The position numbers and the translations under genes were made by a program. DNA of 64,000 nucleotides from DASPSM01 sp036008465 (GTDB lineage: Bacteria; Planctomycetota; Planctomycetia; Planctomycetales; Planctomycetaceae): the NCBI GenBank assembly GCA_036008465.1, contig DASYNP010000110.1:1-64000 (forward strand), written 5' to 3'. The notes beneath the pieces were generated by a model. That model had not been told where the DNA came from. It did not search any database and saw nothing but the letters and a program-made list of their open reading frames with translations. Within the stretch, counting starts at the first letter, position 1. Each line of letters opens with the position of its first letter. Shown in pieces: positions 40,567 to 49,049 of the stretch.

Positions 40567-41763
40567 TTACTCCCTGGCCCGCGCGCCAATCGTGGCGCGA
40601 AGCTGCTGGACAGTTTTGTCGCGAAGAATCCGCACCTCCACGACCTCTCCAGGACGTCGGGCACTGATCAGTTTCTGCAGCCCCTTGAATCCATCGGGGG
40701 TCTGCCCGCCGAACGTGGTGATGATGTCGCCCGTCTCCAATCCGGCCCGATCGGCGGGAGACCGTGGAAAAACCATCGTCACACGCGCTCCCTTCGGATC
40801 GTCCTGTCCATCGATGCCGAGCATGCTGGGCGACTCGGTTTCACCATTGTGCGGCACGGCAACCGTCGTCAGCCGATCCCAATCGCGCAGAAAGAGCGTG
40901 ACCGGAACGTGGAGATTGAGGGTCGTCCGCGCGCCGATGCGGCTGTGGATGGCAATCACGTTTCCATTCAGATCGAACAGCGGACCGCCCGAGTCGCCTC
41001 CCAAAAGTGGGCAATCGGACTGCAGCATTCCTCCCATCAATTCAACGACACGGCCCAGACGCACCACGGGGGTTCGACCTTCCTGAAAACCGCCCGGATG
41101 GCCGGTCGCGACGCACCAGTCGCCCGCGCGGAGAGTTTTCATGTCAGAGAGCTTGCACGCGGGAAATGGGCCGCCTTCCGCGATCTGGACCGCACCGCAA
41201 TCGCTGCCCGCATTCACGCCCAGGGCTCGGGCTTCGAGATGTTTGCCATCCGAGAGCACGACGGTGACCTTACGACCGGGGGTCATCACGACGTGCCCGG
41301 CGGTGAGCACCAGTCCGTTCTCCGAAACGATGACGCCACTGCCCTGCGCATCGCCCACGAGGATCCCGACCGTGCACTGCCGAACGCGATCGACGATCGA
41401 TTCGAGCCGGGCTTCGATCGCCCGGAGATCGGCGGCGTTCCGCGGATCGGGTTCCGCCAATCCGGCCAGCCGCTCGGAATGGACGACGGGCGGAAGCACC
41501 CGAGCCGGCCTCGGCACCGCATGAGTCGGAACGTCGCTGAACACAATCAGCCACAACGCAACCGCGGTAATCAAGCGTAGCCGTAGGGTGGGACAAGTCC
41601 GCTGAAGGCGGGCGCCGGCCCACCGTCTTCTCCCCGACAGTGAACGCTCCAAGAAGGGTGGGCCTGCGGCCGAGACGGCCTTGTCCCACCCTACAAGAGC
41701 CGCGCGGCGAAGCCGATCATGCCCTCTGCAGCAACGATGATAAAGATTGAGAGATCGGATCAT
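40567..41763 (-). CDS. HtrA/Deg-like trypsin-fold serine protease with C-terminal PDZ
   Basis: ATG 41763 (398 residues) is taken; the ORF extends to 41862. The 5' part is doubtful, because codons about 20-62 are a translation of repeat copy C, and the true start may be a TTG just before the signal-anchor LITAVALWLIVFSDVPTHAV. The protease domain has a full triad: His in LTAGHVV, Asp in GSDCGAVQI, Ser in LLGGDSGGPLF. One PDZ domain closes it (SMLGIDGQDDPKGARVTMVF, LETGDIITTFGG). The likely role is envelope protein quality control or signal proteolysis. The stop abuts the start of the inactive partner gene. Confidence 0.85.
   Translation of the reverse strand: MIRSLNLYHRCCRGHDRLRRAALVGWDKAVSAAGPPFLERSLSGRRRWAGARLQRTCPTLRLRLITAVALWLIVFSDVPTHAVPRPARVLPPVVHSERLAGLAEPDPRNAADLRAIEARLESIVDRVRQCTVGILVGDAQGSGVIVSENGLVLTAGHVVMTPGRKVTVVLSDGKHLEARALGVNAGSDCGAVQIAEGGPFPACKLSDMKTLRAGDWCVATGHPGGFQEGRTPVVRLGRVVELMGGMLQSDCPLLGGDSGGPLFDLNGNVIAIHSRIGARTTLNLHVPVTLFLRDWDRLTTVAVPHNGETESPSMLGIDGQDDPKGARVTMVFPRSPADRAGLETGDIITTFGGQTPDGFKGLQKLISARRPGEVVEVRILRDKTVQQLRATIGARARE
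41583..41694. repeat. Inverted-repeat element, copy C, inside the 5' part of a reading frame
   Basis: Terminal inverted repeats GTAGGGTGGGACAAG (41583-41597) and CTTGTCCCACCCTAC (41680-41694) are perfect over 15 bases. An inner pair GGCCCACC (41617-41624) / GGTGGGCC (41657-41664) surrounds GTCTTCTCCCCG and GCTCCAAGAA, words also found in the centres of copies A and B. Confidence 0.85.
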
Positions 41764-41869
41764 TTGACCGGCACAACTTTTGATCGGCTCAACCCTCGAA
41801 CGATATGTCAGTTGGCCGGATCTTGGCAAGACGTCGATCGGCCGCTGTGAACTCGCGTTCAACGCTCGT

Positions 41870-41899
41870 TTGGCGTGTTTCGCAAATGTCCGCTATCCT
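41870..41899 (+). promoter_or_regulatory. Possible promoter of the rfbC-pdxA cluster
   Basis: TTGGCG (41870-41875), 18 bases, TATCCT (41894-41899), about 45 bases before ATG 41945. Confidence 0.35.
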
Positions 41900-41944
41900 G
41901 GGGAGGAGCGGGCGCACAAGGACCTTCGCTCGAAAGACCAATGG

Positions 41945-42493
41945 ATGAACGTGATTCGGACTACTATTCCCGACGTTTTGGTTGTCGAGCCGAACGTGTT
42001 TCGCGATGCGCGCGGGTTTTTTAAGGAAACCTTTCAGCGCGATCGCTACGCGGAGGCGGGAATTCGCGGCGATTTCGTGCAGGATAACATTTCGCGCTCC
42101 CGTCGGGGGACACTTCGCGGGCTGCATTTTCAAATTCAGCATCCCCAGGCGAAATTGGTGCAGGCGCTCTCCGGGCGAATTTTCGATGTGGCGGTCGACC
42201 TGCGACGGAACTCCCCCACCTTTGGACACTGGGTCGGAAGAGAGCTGAACGACGAAAACCATCACCAAATGTACATCCCTCGCGGCTTCGCGCACGGCTT
42301 CTGCGTGCTGAGCGAGTCGGCCGACCTCTTCTATAAATGCACCGACTTCTATTACCCCGAGCACGAACGCACGCTGCTGTGGAATGATCCAGCCGTCGGC
42401 ATCCGCTGGCCGCTGGAGACCGATCCCGTGCTGTCGGACAAAGATCGCCGCGGCACTCCGCTCGCGGAAATCGAGTCTTATAAGGGCCTTTGA
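41945..42493 (+). CDS. rfbC: dTDP-4-dehydrorhamnose 3,5-epimerase
   Basis: 182 residues from ATG 41945. RmlC cupin: VFRDARGFFKETFQRDRY, DNISRSRRGTLRGLHFQIQH (the LRGLH block holds the catalytic His), GRIFDVAVDLRRNSPTFG (catalytic Asp in VAVDLR), YIPRGFAHGFCVLSE, and YKCTDFYYPEHERTLLWNDP with the catalytic Tyr region. It isomerises the C3 and C5 positions of dTDP-4-keto-6-deoxyglucose on the way to dTDP-L-rhamnose for cell-surface glycans. The other rhamnose genes are not in the window. The next gene starts 1 base after its stop. Confidence 0.95.
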   Translation: MNVIRTTIPDVLVVEPNVFRDARGFFKETFQRDRYAEAGIRGDFVQDNISRSRRGTLRGLHFQIQHPQAKLVQALSGRIFDVAVDLRRNSPTFGHWVGRELNDENHHQMYIPRGFAHGFCVLSESADLFYKCTDFYYPEHERTLLWNDPAVGIRWPLETDPVLSDKDRRGTPLAEIESYKGL

Positions 42494-42494
42494 T

Positions 42495-43586
42495 TTGGCA
42501 GCCGCGCTTCCCGCCGATCGCCCGCGCGTGCTCTTAACGATGGGTGACGTCGCCGGCATCGGGCCGGAAATCGTCGCTCGCGCGTGCGTAAATCCAGACG
42601 TGTTGCGAGAGTGCCGGCCGCTCGTCGCGGGCAACGCGACGATTCTGGAACAGTCGTTACGCTTGATCGGCTCGACTGCACGTGTGCAGAAGGTGGAATC
42701 TCCCGCGGCATTCGATCAAACCTCTGAGGGCGAGATTGCCTGTTGGAACCCGCTCGATGAAAAGGCGGCAGCCGCGCTGGGAATGGTGAAACTCGGGACG
42801 CTCGATGCGCGAGCCGGCCGGGCCGCGTACGAATGGCTGGTCGCCGCCGCTCGAGCCGCGCTGGACGGCTCGGTCGACGCGATCGTAACCGCTCCCCTCA
42901 ATAAGGCCGCGCTGCATTTGGCCGGGATCGACTATCCTGGGCACACGGAGATCCTGGCCGACTGCTGCGGGACTCCGAACCACGCGATGATGCTATTTGT
43001 CCCTCCTGGCGAGATCGTGCGTTCGCCGCACGGCCTGGGCGTGGCCCACGTCACGCTGCACACCTCGGTTGCCAGTGTGCCCGGTTTGCTCTCAGTCGAA
43101 GGAATCTTCGAGAAGATTCGGCTCGTGGATGATTTTTTGCGGCAAGTCGGCGTCGAGCAGCCGCGGATCGGAGTCTGTGCGCTCAATCCCCACGCGGGAG
43201 AATCCGGGCTGTTTGGCGACGAAGAGCGACGCCTCATCGCCCCAGCCGTCGCCCGGGCAGTTGCCCAGCAGGTCAGGGTAGAAGGCCCGGTGCCGGCTGA
43301 CGCGTTAATCCGCCGCGCGATCGGCGGCGAATTCGACGGCGTCGTGGCGATGTACCACGATCAGGGGCACATTCCGATCAAACTTGTCGCCCGCGACGCG
43401 GCCGTTAATATCACGCTCGGACTACCGATCGTTCGAACCAGTCCCAGCCACGGCACGGCTTTCGACATCGCCGGGCGCGGGAAGGCCAGTGCCCAGGGGA
43501 TGAACGAAGCCATCCGCGTGGCGGTCGCTCTCGCGCGAAGGCGCTGCCCGGTTCCGGAAATTGGCGAAGCCCCGCGTGCAAGCTGA
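42495..43586 (+). CDS. pdxA: 4-hydroxythreonine-4-phosphate dehydrogenase
   Basis: 363 residues from TTG 42495, which has AAGGG in the end of rfbC; the upstream in-frame ORF overlaps rfbC and is rejected. PdxA blocks: RVLLTMGDVAGIGPEIVARA, DAIVTAPLNKAALHLAGIDY, PGHTEILADCCG (metal His), VTLHTSVASVPGLLSVEGIF, CALNPHAGESGLFGDEE, and MYHDQGHIPIKLVARDAAVN (second metal site), closing with TSPSHGTAFDIAGRGKAS. It catalyses the NAD-dependent oxidation step of the DXP-dependent pyridoxal phosphate route. It is part of a tight cluster with rfbC and two phosphatases. Confidence 0.95.
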   Translation: MAAALPADRPRVLLTMGDVAGIGPEIVARACVNPDVLRECRPLVAGNATILEQSLRLIGSTARVQKVESPAAFDQTSEGEIACWNPLDEKAAAALGMVKLGTLDARAGRAAYEWLVAAARAALDGSVDAIVTAPLNKAALHLAGIDYPGHTEILADCCGTPNHAMMLFVPPGEIVRSPHGLGVAHVTLHTSVASVPGLLSVEGIFEKIRLVDDFLRQVGVEQPRIGVCALNPHAGESGLFGDEERRLIAPAVARAVAQQVRVEGPVPADALIRRAIGGEFDGVVAMYHDQGHIPIKLVARDAAVNITLGLPIVRTSPSHGTAFDIAGRGKASAQGMNEAIRVAVALARRRCPVPEIGEAPRAS

Positions 43587-44217
43587 CCAATCCACGCTCT
43601 ACCTCGTGCGCCACGGCGCGACCGACGCGAACCTGCGGCGTCCCTACGTCCTGCAAGGCCGCGGCATTGATCTTCCGTTAAATCCCACCGGGGTGCAGCA
43701 GGCCGAACGGATCGCCGGACTCTTGGCCGCGACCTCTCTTTCGGCCGTCTATTCGAGCCCCATGCGTCGCGCGCTTGAGACGGCCCGGGCGATTGCCGCT
43801 CGTTGCCGCCTCGACGTAGTCGTGCGCGACGAGTTGATTGAATGTAATGTAGGTCGCTGGGAAGGCCTCAATTGGGACGGCATCCGCGAGCAGTTTCCGG
43901 GCGAGTACGAGAACTTTCAGCGCGATCCATCACGGTTTCCCTACCTGGGGGGCGAAACGTATAGCGACGTCGCGCGGCGCTCCGTGCCCGTACTCGAGCA
44001 GCTTTTGCAGCAACACGGGGGCCAGCGGTTCGCCGTCGTCGCGCACAACATCGTGAATCGTGTCTCGGTCGCCACGTTCCTTGGCCTCGATCTGTCGCGG
44101 GCGAAGGAAATTCATCAGGCCAACGGCGGCGTCAACGTGATTCGCCGCGAAGGCGACCGCACGCAGCTTGTGACGCTGAACTCCGCGTTTCACCTCGAGG
44201 ACATGGGCGCAACGTGA
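43561..44217 (+). CDS. Histidine-phosphatase family protein (phosphoglycerate-mutase-like)
   Basis: 218 residues if started at TTG 43561, overlapping pdxA by 26 bases; GTG 43576 is the other option. LYLVRHGATDAN is the RHG phosphohistidine motif, YSSPMRRALETARAIAARC supplies the second Arg, EGLNWDGIREQFPGEY fits the cobalamin-phosphatase/PGM group, and FAVVAHNIVNRVSVATFLG has the second His as AHN instead of SHG. It removes phosphate from a small metabolite, which is unknown. Its end overlaps the HAD gene by 4 bases. Confidence 0.88.
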   Translation: MAKPRVQADQSTLYLVRHGATDANLRRPYVLQGRGIDLPLNPTGVQQAERIAGLLAATSLSAVYSSPMRRALETARAIAARCRLDVVVRDELIECNVGRWEGLNWDGIREQFPGEYENFQRDPSRFPYLGGETYSDVARRSVPVLEQLLQQHGGQRFAVVAHNIVNRVSVATFLGLDLSRAKEIHQANGGVNVIRREGDRTQLVTLNSAFHLEDMGAT

Positions 44218-44810
44218 CGATCCGCGGCGTGGTTTACGATCTTGACGGCACGCTGGTCGACTCGGGGCTCGACTTTCCGGCGATTCGCCGCGAGATGGGC
44301 CTGCCCGAGGGAGTGCCCATCCTCGAAGCTCTTTCCGAGATTCCGCAGGGCGAACGGCTCGACAATTGCCTGCGAGTCCTGGCTCGCCACGAGGAAGAGG
44401 CGGCCGAGCGGGCGACGCTGATGCCGGGCGCGGCCGAGCTGGTGTCGCACCTGGTTGCGAAAAACATTCCGCAGGCGATCTTTACGCGAAACAGCCGCCG
44501 CTGTTCGACGCGGATGCTCGAACGGGTTGGTCTTACCTTTCCTTGGGTGCTTTGTCGCGAGGACGGACCCCCCAAGCCGCATCCGGCCGGTTTGCTCAAA
44601 CTGTGCGAGATTTGGCGAGTCGAGCCGGCCGATGTGCTGTTTGTGGGAGACTTTTTGCACGACATCAATGCGGGGCGGGCGGCCGGCGTGCGGACCGTGC
44701 TCTTCGCCCCGGGAAATCTCCCCCATTACGCCCCGCTTGCCGACTTCTGCATTTCGAGCTTCGCCGAGGCAGAACGCCTGATCGACCGGCTGCTTCTGCC
44801 GGAGAATTGA
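44214..44810 (+). CDS. HAD-family phosphatase (phosphoglycolate-phosphatase-like)
   Basis: 198 residues from GTG 44214, overlapping the preceding stop in GTGA. Motif I is VVYDLDGTLVDSGLDFPAIR (nucleophile Asp in DLDGT), motif II is the Thr in AIFTRNS, motif III the Lys in PPKPHPAGLLKLC, motif IV LFVGDFLHDINAGRAAG. A small alpha-helical cap lies between I and II, as in Gph-type enzymes. Coupled translation with the histidine phosphatase suggests that the two act on connected phosphorylated metabolites; no substrate can be named. Confidence 0.88.
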   Translation: MTIRGVVYDLDGTLVDSGLDFPAIRREMGLPEGVPILEALSEIPQGERLDNCLRVLARHEEEAAERATLMPGAAELVSHLVAKNIPQAIFTRNSRRCSTRMLERVGLTFPWVLCREDGPPKPHPAGLLKLCEIWRVEPADVLFVGDFLHDINAGRAAGVRTVLFAPGNLPHYAPLADFCISSFAEAERLIDRLLLPEN

Positions 44811-44937
44811 TCCGCTCTTCGCACCCATAAGATTCCCGGCTTTGCAAAAAAACGGGATAGGCTGAAATCAAAGGGACAATTAGAATCCGCCCGCGGCGAT
44901 TGGCGGAAGAAATTCTTAACCTGTTTCAGATCCCCTC

Positions 44938-44960
44938 CTTGCAAGTTTCAAGCTTGCAAG
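44938..44960. repeat. Short palindromic pair CTTGCAAG...CTTGCAAG
   Basis: Two copies of the self-complementary octamer around TTTCAAG form an 8-bp stem-loop in the space between the HAD gene and the TIGR03009 gene. Confidence 0.5.
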
Positions 44961-45048
44961 AATTTGATCCGCACTGAAATTCCCTCCGCCCATTTCGTCG
45001 CCGGCGTCGCAGCACGCAGGGCGTGCGCGCCCGTCGTTCCAAGGAAGG

Positions 45049-46293
45049 ATGTGGGCCTGTATGTCGCGACATTTGGCCTTTCGACGGCCTTGCCATTCGC
45101 GCTGGATTGCGGTTGCCCTGACAGCCGGCTTCATGGCGGTCGGTTTGCGGCTCTCTGCACAAGATCAAAATCTCGATCCGGGCATTACGCCGAATACTCG
45201 GTCGGGCCGCGCGTCGCTGCCCGCTCAAGATTTCGATGGTGGCACGGCGTCCAGCGGCCGCACGCCGCGATCCTCTTTGCAGCATCCCGATCTGCACCGC
45301 GATCCGGTCGATCCCGAAGTCGATCAACTACTCTTCGACTGGTCGCAGCACACCAAGCAGATCAAGAACCTGGCAGGAAAGCATTTCCGCGCGATCCGCG
45401 ATTACGCGTACGGCGCAGAGACTCTGGCGGAAGGAAAGTTCTATGTCGAGATGCCGGATAAAGGGCGGCTCGACATCAGCAATTACACCGCCCCCGAGCC
45501 CAAGGCCGGCGACGAGAAGGATTACAACGCCCCCAACGGCACGCCGACAAAATTGAAGATCCGATTCGAGAAGAACCACGAAAAGTGGGTCTGCGACGGC
45601 AAAGTGGTCCGCGTGATCAACGACACGCGCCGCACTTACGAAGAGGTCCCCATTCCGCCCGACCAGCAGGGGGCCAACATGATCGACGGGCCGCTGCCGT
45701 TTCTCTTGGGAATGCCGCCCGACAAGGCCAAGGCCCGCTATCGCTTCAAGCTCTTGAACAAGACCCGAGACGGCCATGCGACTTGGATCGAAGTGAAACC
45801 CCGGCTCCCGATGGATGCGGCCGAATGGATTCGGGCCTACGTCCTGCTTAACCTTAGGACGTTCTTGCCCGAAAAAGTCAGCTTGTTCAACCCGGCCGGG
45901 ACGACCGAAACGGTGTATGTGTTCCAAGAAATCGACACGAACAAGAGGGGCTTGCTCCAGAATTTTTTCGCGGGCGATCCGTTTAAGCCCAGTACGTTCG
46001 GCTATCGCCGGGAGGTGCACGCTCCGCCAACGGCCGGCCCGAAGAATCCGGAGGCGATCGGCCCTCCGATGCCATTGCTCGTCGGCGCGTCTCCCCAAGA
46101 CGCCAAGCGAATTGCCGCCAAGCTCGAGTCGCTGGGGTTCAAAGTGAAGTTTGAGCCGGGACCCGCGGCTCCGGACCCCAGCCAAAACTGGCACATTGCG
46201 TCCCAAGACCCGCCGGCAACGGCGCCATTGCAAAACGGCAAGACAATCGTGCTGCGCTATTACATCGTTCAGACGGCCAATCAGCGGCAGTAA
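45049..46293 (+). CDS. TIGR03009-family secreted protein with a C-terminal PASTA-like domain
   Basis: 414 residues. AAGGAAGG precedes ATG 45049; ATG 45061 is also possible. The signal segment is HSRWIAVALTAGFMAVGLRL. The middle (VDQLLFDWSQHTKQIKNLAG, RLDISNYTAPEPKAGDEKDY, EKWVCDGKVVRVINDTRRTY, GPLPFLLGMPPDKAKARYRF) is the planctomycete family TIGR03009, related in fold to LolA-type lipoprotein carriers. The last 80 residues (MPLLVGASPQDAKRIAAKLE, NWHIASQDPPATAPLQNGKT) look like a PASTA domain, known for binding muropeptides. The role is unproven. Confidence 0.85.
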   Translation: MWACMSRHLAFRRPCHSRWIAVALTAGFMAVGLRLSAQDQNLDPGITPNTRSGRASLPAQDFDGGTASSGRTPRSSLQHPDLHRDPVDPEVDQLLFDWSQHTKQIKNLAGKHFRAIRDYAYGAETLAEGKFYVEMPDKGRLDISNYTAPEPKAGDEKDYNAPNGTPTKLKIRFEKNHEKWVCDGKVVRVINDTRRTYEEVPIPPDQQGANMIDGPLPFLLGMPPDKAKARYRFKLLNKTRDGHATWIEVKPRLPMDAAEWIRAYVLLNLRTFLPEKVSLFNPAGTTETVYVFQEIDTNKRGLLQNFFAGDPFKPSTFGYRREVHAPPTAGPKNPEAIGPPMPLLVGASPQDAKRIAAKLESLGFKVKFEPGPAAPDPSQNWHIASQDPPATAPLQNGKTIVLRYYIVQTANQRQ

Positions 46294-46369
46294 ACGACTC
46301 GGCTTCGCCCTTGAGAATCGGCCGCGCCCCACGGTAGCCTAGCGCTCTGTGCAGTAGGGGCGCTGGTGC

Positions 46370-46957
46370 ATGGGCGAATCGACCGACACACTCCCTTCAT
46401 CCGCAGCCTTGGCGCCGACGCTTGAGAAGGCGCCGCCTCCCAACGTCCCTCCTCCTGCGTCTGCTCGGGCGACTCAGCCCGTTGCCCTGCCGGCCGGCGA
46501 AGGTGAGGCGGTTGAATCGCATTTCTGGCTGACGCGCGGCGATCAGCTGATCTTCGGGTTGCTTTCGTTTGTCGCGCTGGCTCTCCTCGGCGTCTATTGG
46601 ATCCGGCTGAGCAATTGGGGGACGCGCACCGTTGAGATCGAACGGCTACCGATCCGACAGGCGGAGTTTCGCATCGACGCCAACTCGGCGACGTGGGTCG
46701 AATGGGGACAGATCGAGGGCATCGGCGACGGGCTGGCGCGGCGGATCGTTGCCGACCGCGAGCAAAACGGTCCCTTCCGATCGGTCGACGATCTGACCCG
46801 CGTGAAAGGCATCGGCCCGAAAACGCTGGAACACTTGCGGCCCTGGGTACGGGTCAGCAGCGAATCCCCGCCGAGCGAACCACCGAAACGCAAACGCCCG
46901 CGCTCCCGAACCAGGACTCCGGCGAAGTCGAACAAGCCAAAAGACCCGGCTGCCTGA
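46370..46957 (+). CDS. ComEA-like helix-hairpin-helix protein
   Basis: 195 residues. A Pro/Ala-rich N-terminus, one membrane helix (QLIFGLLSFVALALLGVYWI, about 60-79), then a ComEA-type double helix-hairpin-helix region: RIDANSATWVEWGQIEGIGD, LARRIVADREQNGPFRSVDD, VKGIGPKTLEHLRPWVRV. The ending is basic (KRKRPRSRTRTPAKSNKPK). ComEA binds incoming DNA at the outer face of the membrane during natural transformation. Other competence genes are not nearby, so a role in DNA uptake is only a family-based guess. Confidence 0.88.
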   Translation: MGESTDTLPSSAALAPTLEKAPPPNVPPPASARATQPVALPAGEGEAVESHFWLTRGDQLIFGLLSFVALALLGVYWIRLSNWGTRTVEIERLPIRQAEFRIDANSATWVEWGQIEGIGDGLARRIVADREQNGPFRSVDDLTRVKGIGPKTLEHLRPWVRVSSESPPSEPPKRKRPRSRTRTPAKSNKPKDPAA

Positions 46958-47216
46958 TACCAGCTTTTAGAGCCGCGACCGTGACAACTTATTTCATCTT
47001 GGGCGCAAGGCATTGGTGCAGCGTGAGCGATGGACGTTCGTTGCGACGGACACTTTTCCCAAGCCGACAGCTTCTCCCAAGCCGACAGCTTCGCTGTCGT
47101 TCCGGAACCGACGGCAGACCCGTCAGTTTGGGAAACTGAACGTGGCAAATGCTTTCATGACCACCAGTGCAACCGACGGCTTCCTCAAGGACTTACAACC
47201 GAGATGCAATATTTTC
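46958..47216. repeat. Intergenic stretch with several stem-loops
   Basis: TCCCAAGCCGACAGCT occurs twice in tandem near 47057-47090, the second running into CGACAGC-TTC-GCTGTCG (47083-47099). GTTCCGGAAC (47099-47108) and TCAGTTT-GGG-AAACTGA (47123-47139) follow. No coding ORF is supported here. Confidence 0.6.
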
Positions 47217-49022
47217 TCACGATCGCGGCTCTGAGGTGTTCACTTTCGTCGAGTCCATCGGGGCGACGCTCGCCATCAATTCGAACGGCAGCGATCCTTC
47301 CCACCGCCAGACGAGCCGCGTTGTGGGAATCTCCAATCCGAACCGCGGGTGCCAGGGTTTCGATTCGAGGCTCAGCCGCAGATCAGTCGGTCCGTGCAGT
47401 CGCACGCGAAGTGATTTGCCTTCGCGCTGGAGCTGCCAACCCGACTCGCTGGGTGTCGCCGTCCAAGCTGGCGCGAGGAGCCAGCCGCCTTCGAGCTTGT
47501 GGGAGCTGCGGCCTTCGAGCCGATCGGTGATCGAGAGTGTTTCGTCGTTCGTCAGCCGCACGCGTCGGCGATGAATTAAGCCGAGGTGCGCGTAGCCGTC
47601 GTGCGCTGCCGACGCATCGAAGGTCGTGGCATCAATGTGGACGCGGACGTCGATCGGCCGTGCGCGGCGGCCGGCGCGGAAGATGTGCCAGACTTCGTTG
47701 GAGTTGGTGCCATCGACGCAAACGCTGTTGTGTGCGGCGGTCGATCGATCGTAGTCTCGCCGCTCGTCGCAGTCGTAGGAATGTGTGCCCGGATCGACGA
47801 ACAATCGATCGCCCGCGTAGGAGCATTCGAGCGTGAGATTGTCCGCGTGTCCATGTCCCGGTTGGTAGTCGGGGCCGATCGGCCCAACGTCGAAAAAGAG
47901 GGTCCACCTCGGGCCGCGCCAGACCGCGAGGCCCGTGTCGGAAAAGTGCCGCCCGCCGCGCGGAGTGTTTAGTTCGCGAGGCTCCTCCGACGGACGCGTT
48001 AAGTCGTTCACTGCCGATTCTTTGTCGAATGCACCATCCGCCTCGAGCGCAGCATCGTTGAGGAGCGCGATTCCGCCATCCGGGTGCCGCGTCCACGTCG
48101 CGAATTCTGCCATTCGCTTCAGTACCTCGTGCAATCGCTCGCGCGCCTTGGGATCCTCGAGCAGTTGTGACAGGTCGCGGAGGTCGTCTCTGACGTGGAG
48201 GTGGTACATCGGGCTGCGCTCGAAGTGCCCCCCGTCCGCGAGAACCTGTTCCCTGGCTTGTGCGAGCGCAAGATCAGTGGCTTGATACAGCCAGAAACGT
48301 GCGACTGGTCCTTCAAAGAGATGCCCGGCCCAGGCCAGGCCAACAGCATCGCGAATGAGATGATTGCCCTGCAGATCCCACTCGATGTTCCGACCCAAAT
48401 GTTCGGCCTGCTGCCAGAGACTCGAATGAAATCGCTCGGCGAACGCAGGCTGGGCCGACCACCATCCCGGACCGAGCTGCAACGCCGATCTTGTCCACCA
48501 GCCAATTCGCGTGGCAATTGCATAGGAGTTCCAGGCCAGGTGCCGAGCACCGGGCTGGTCGAGATTGCAACGCTCGATCCAGTCTCCGACCAGTTCGCGA
48601 AAAAGCTCGGACGCTCGCGCGGCGCGTGGATCCTCCGACGAGGCGATCTGCGCGAGTTCCCAGGCCCAATGGTGATAATGCAGGGTAACCGTCCAGAGCC
48701 GGCCGTGATCGCATGGCCCCAGCAGCCAGTTAGGCGGCCGACCAAGCATCCGTTCTTCATTCAGGTGCTGAAAGAGCCCCCGCGTCACGCGACCGACGAT
48801 TGCCTCGGGCTCGGCGGGCAGTCCTTCGTTGACGATCCAAGCGCGGTCGCGCGAGCGCAGCCTCGCGACCGAATCGCTCAGTCCGTGCAATGCGGGAGGC
48901 GAAGTCGGTCCCCGGCCATTACGAATGCGGCGGCGCAGCGCGTAGCGCCCACGCCAATAGATCTGCGAGGGACGCAAATGGGCTACGGTCCGAGCCAGCC
49001 GGGGCAGGTCTTTCCAGGACAT
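47217..49022 (-). CDS. Heparinase II/III-like polysaccharide lyase
   Basis: 601 residues from ATG 49022, which has GGAAAG upstream; a GTG at 49052 would add ten. The N-terminus (LPRLARTVAHLRPSQIYWRG) and alpha-helical toroid (WTVTLHYHHWAWELAQIA, GNHLIRDAVGLAWAGHLFEG) are typical, and the C-terminal part has FDVGPIGPDYQPGHGHADNL, the conserved His motif of heparinase II/III, and RDYDRSTAAHNSVCVDGTNS. Enzymes of this family cleave uronic-acid polysaccharides or are linked to exopolysaccharide export. No signal peptide is visible. No other polysaccharide gene adjoins it. Confidence 0.9.
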   Translation of the reverse strand: MSWKDLPRLARTVAHLRPSQIYWRGRYALRRRIRNGRGPTSPPALHGLSDSVARLRSRDRAWIVNEGLPAEPEAIVGRVTRGLFQHLNEERMLGRPPNWLLGPCDHGRLWTVTLHYHHWAWELAQIASSEDPRAARASELFRELVGDWIERCNLDQPGARHLAWNSYAIATRIGWWTRSALQLGPGWWSAQPAFAERFHSSLWQQAEHLGRNIEWDLQGNHLIRDAVGLAWAGHLFEGPVARFWLYQATDLALAQAREQVLADGGHFERSPMYHLHVRDDLRDLSQLLEDPKARERLHEVLKRMAEFATWTRHPDGGIALLNDAALEADGAFDKESAVNDLTRPSEEPRELNTPRGGRHFSDTGLAVWRGPRWTLFFDVGPIGPDYQPGHGHADNLTLECSYAGDRLFVDPGTHSYDCDERRDYDRSTAAHNSVCVDGTNSNEVWHIFRAGRRARPIDVRVHIDATTFDASAAHDGYAHLGLIHRRRVRLTNDETLSITDRLEGRSSHKLEGGWLLAPAWTATPSESGWQLQREGKSLRVRLHGPTDLRLSLESKPWHPRFGLEIPTTRLVWRWEGSLPFELMASVAPMDSTKVNTSEPRS

Positions 49023-49049
49023 CCGCTTTCCGTGTCGACGCCCTGAAGA

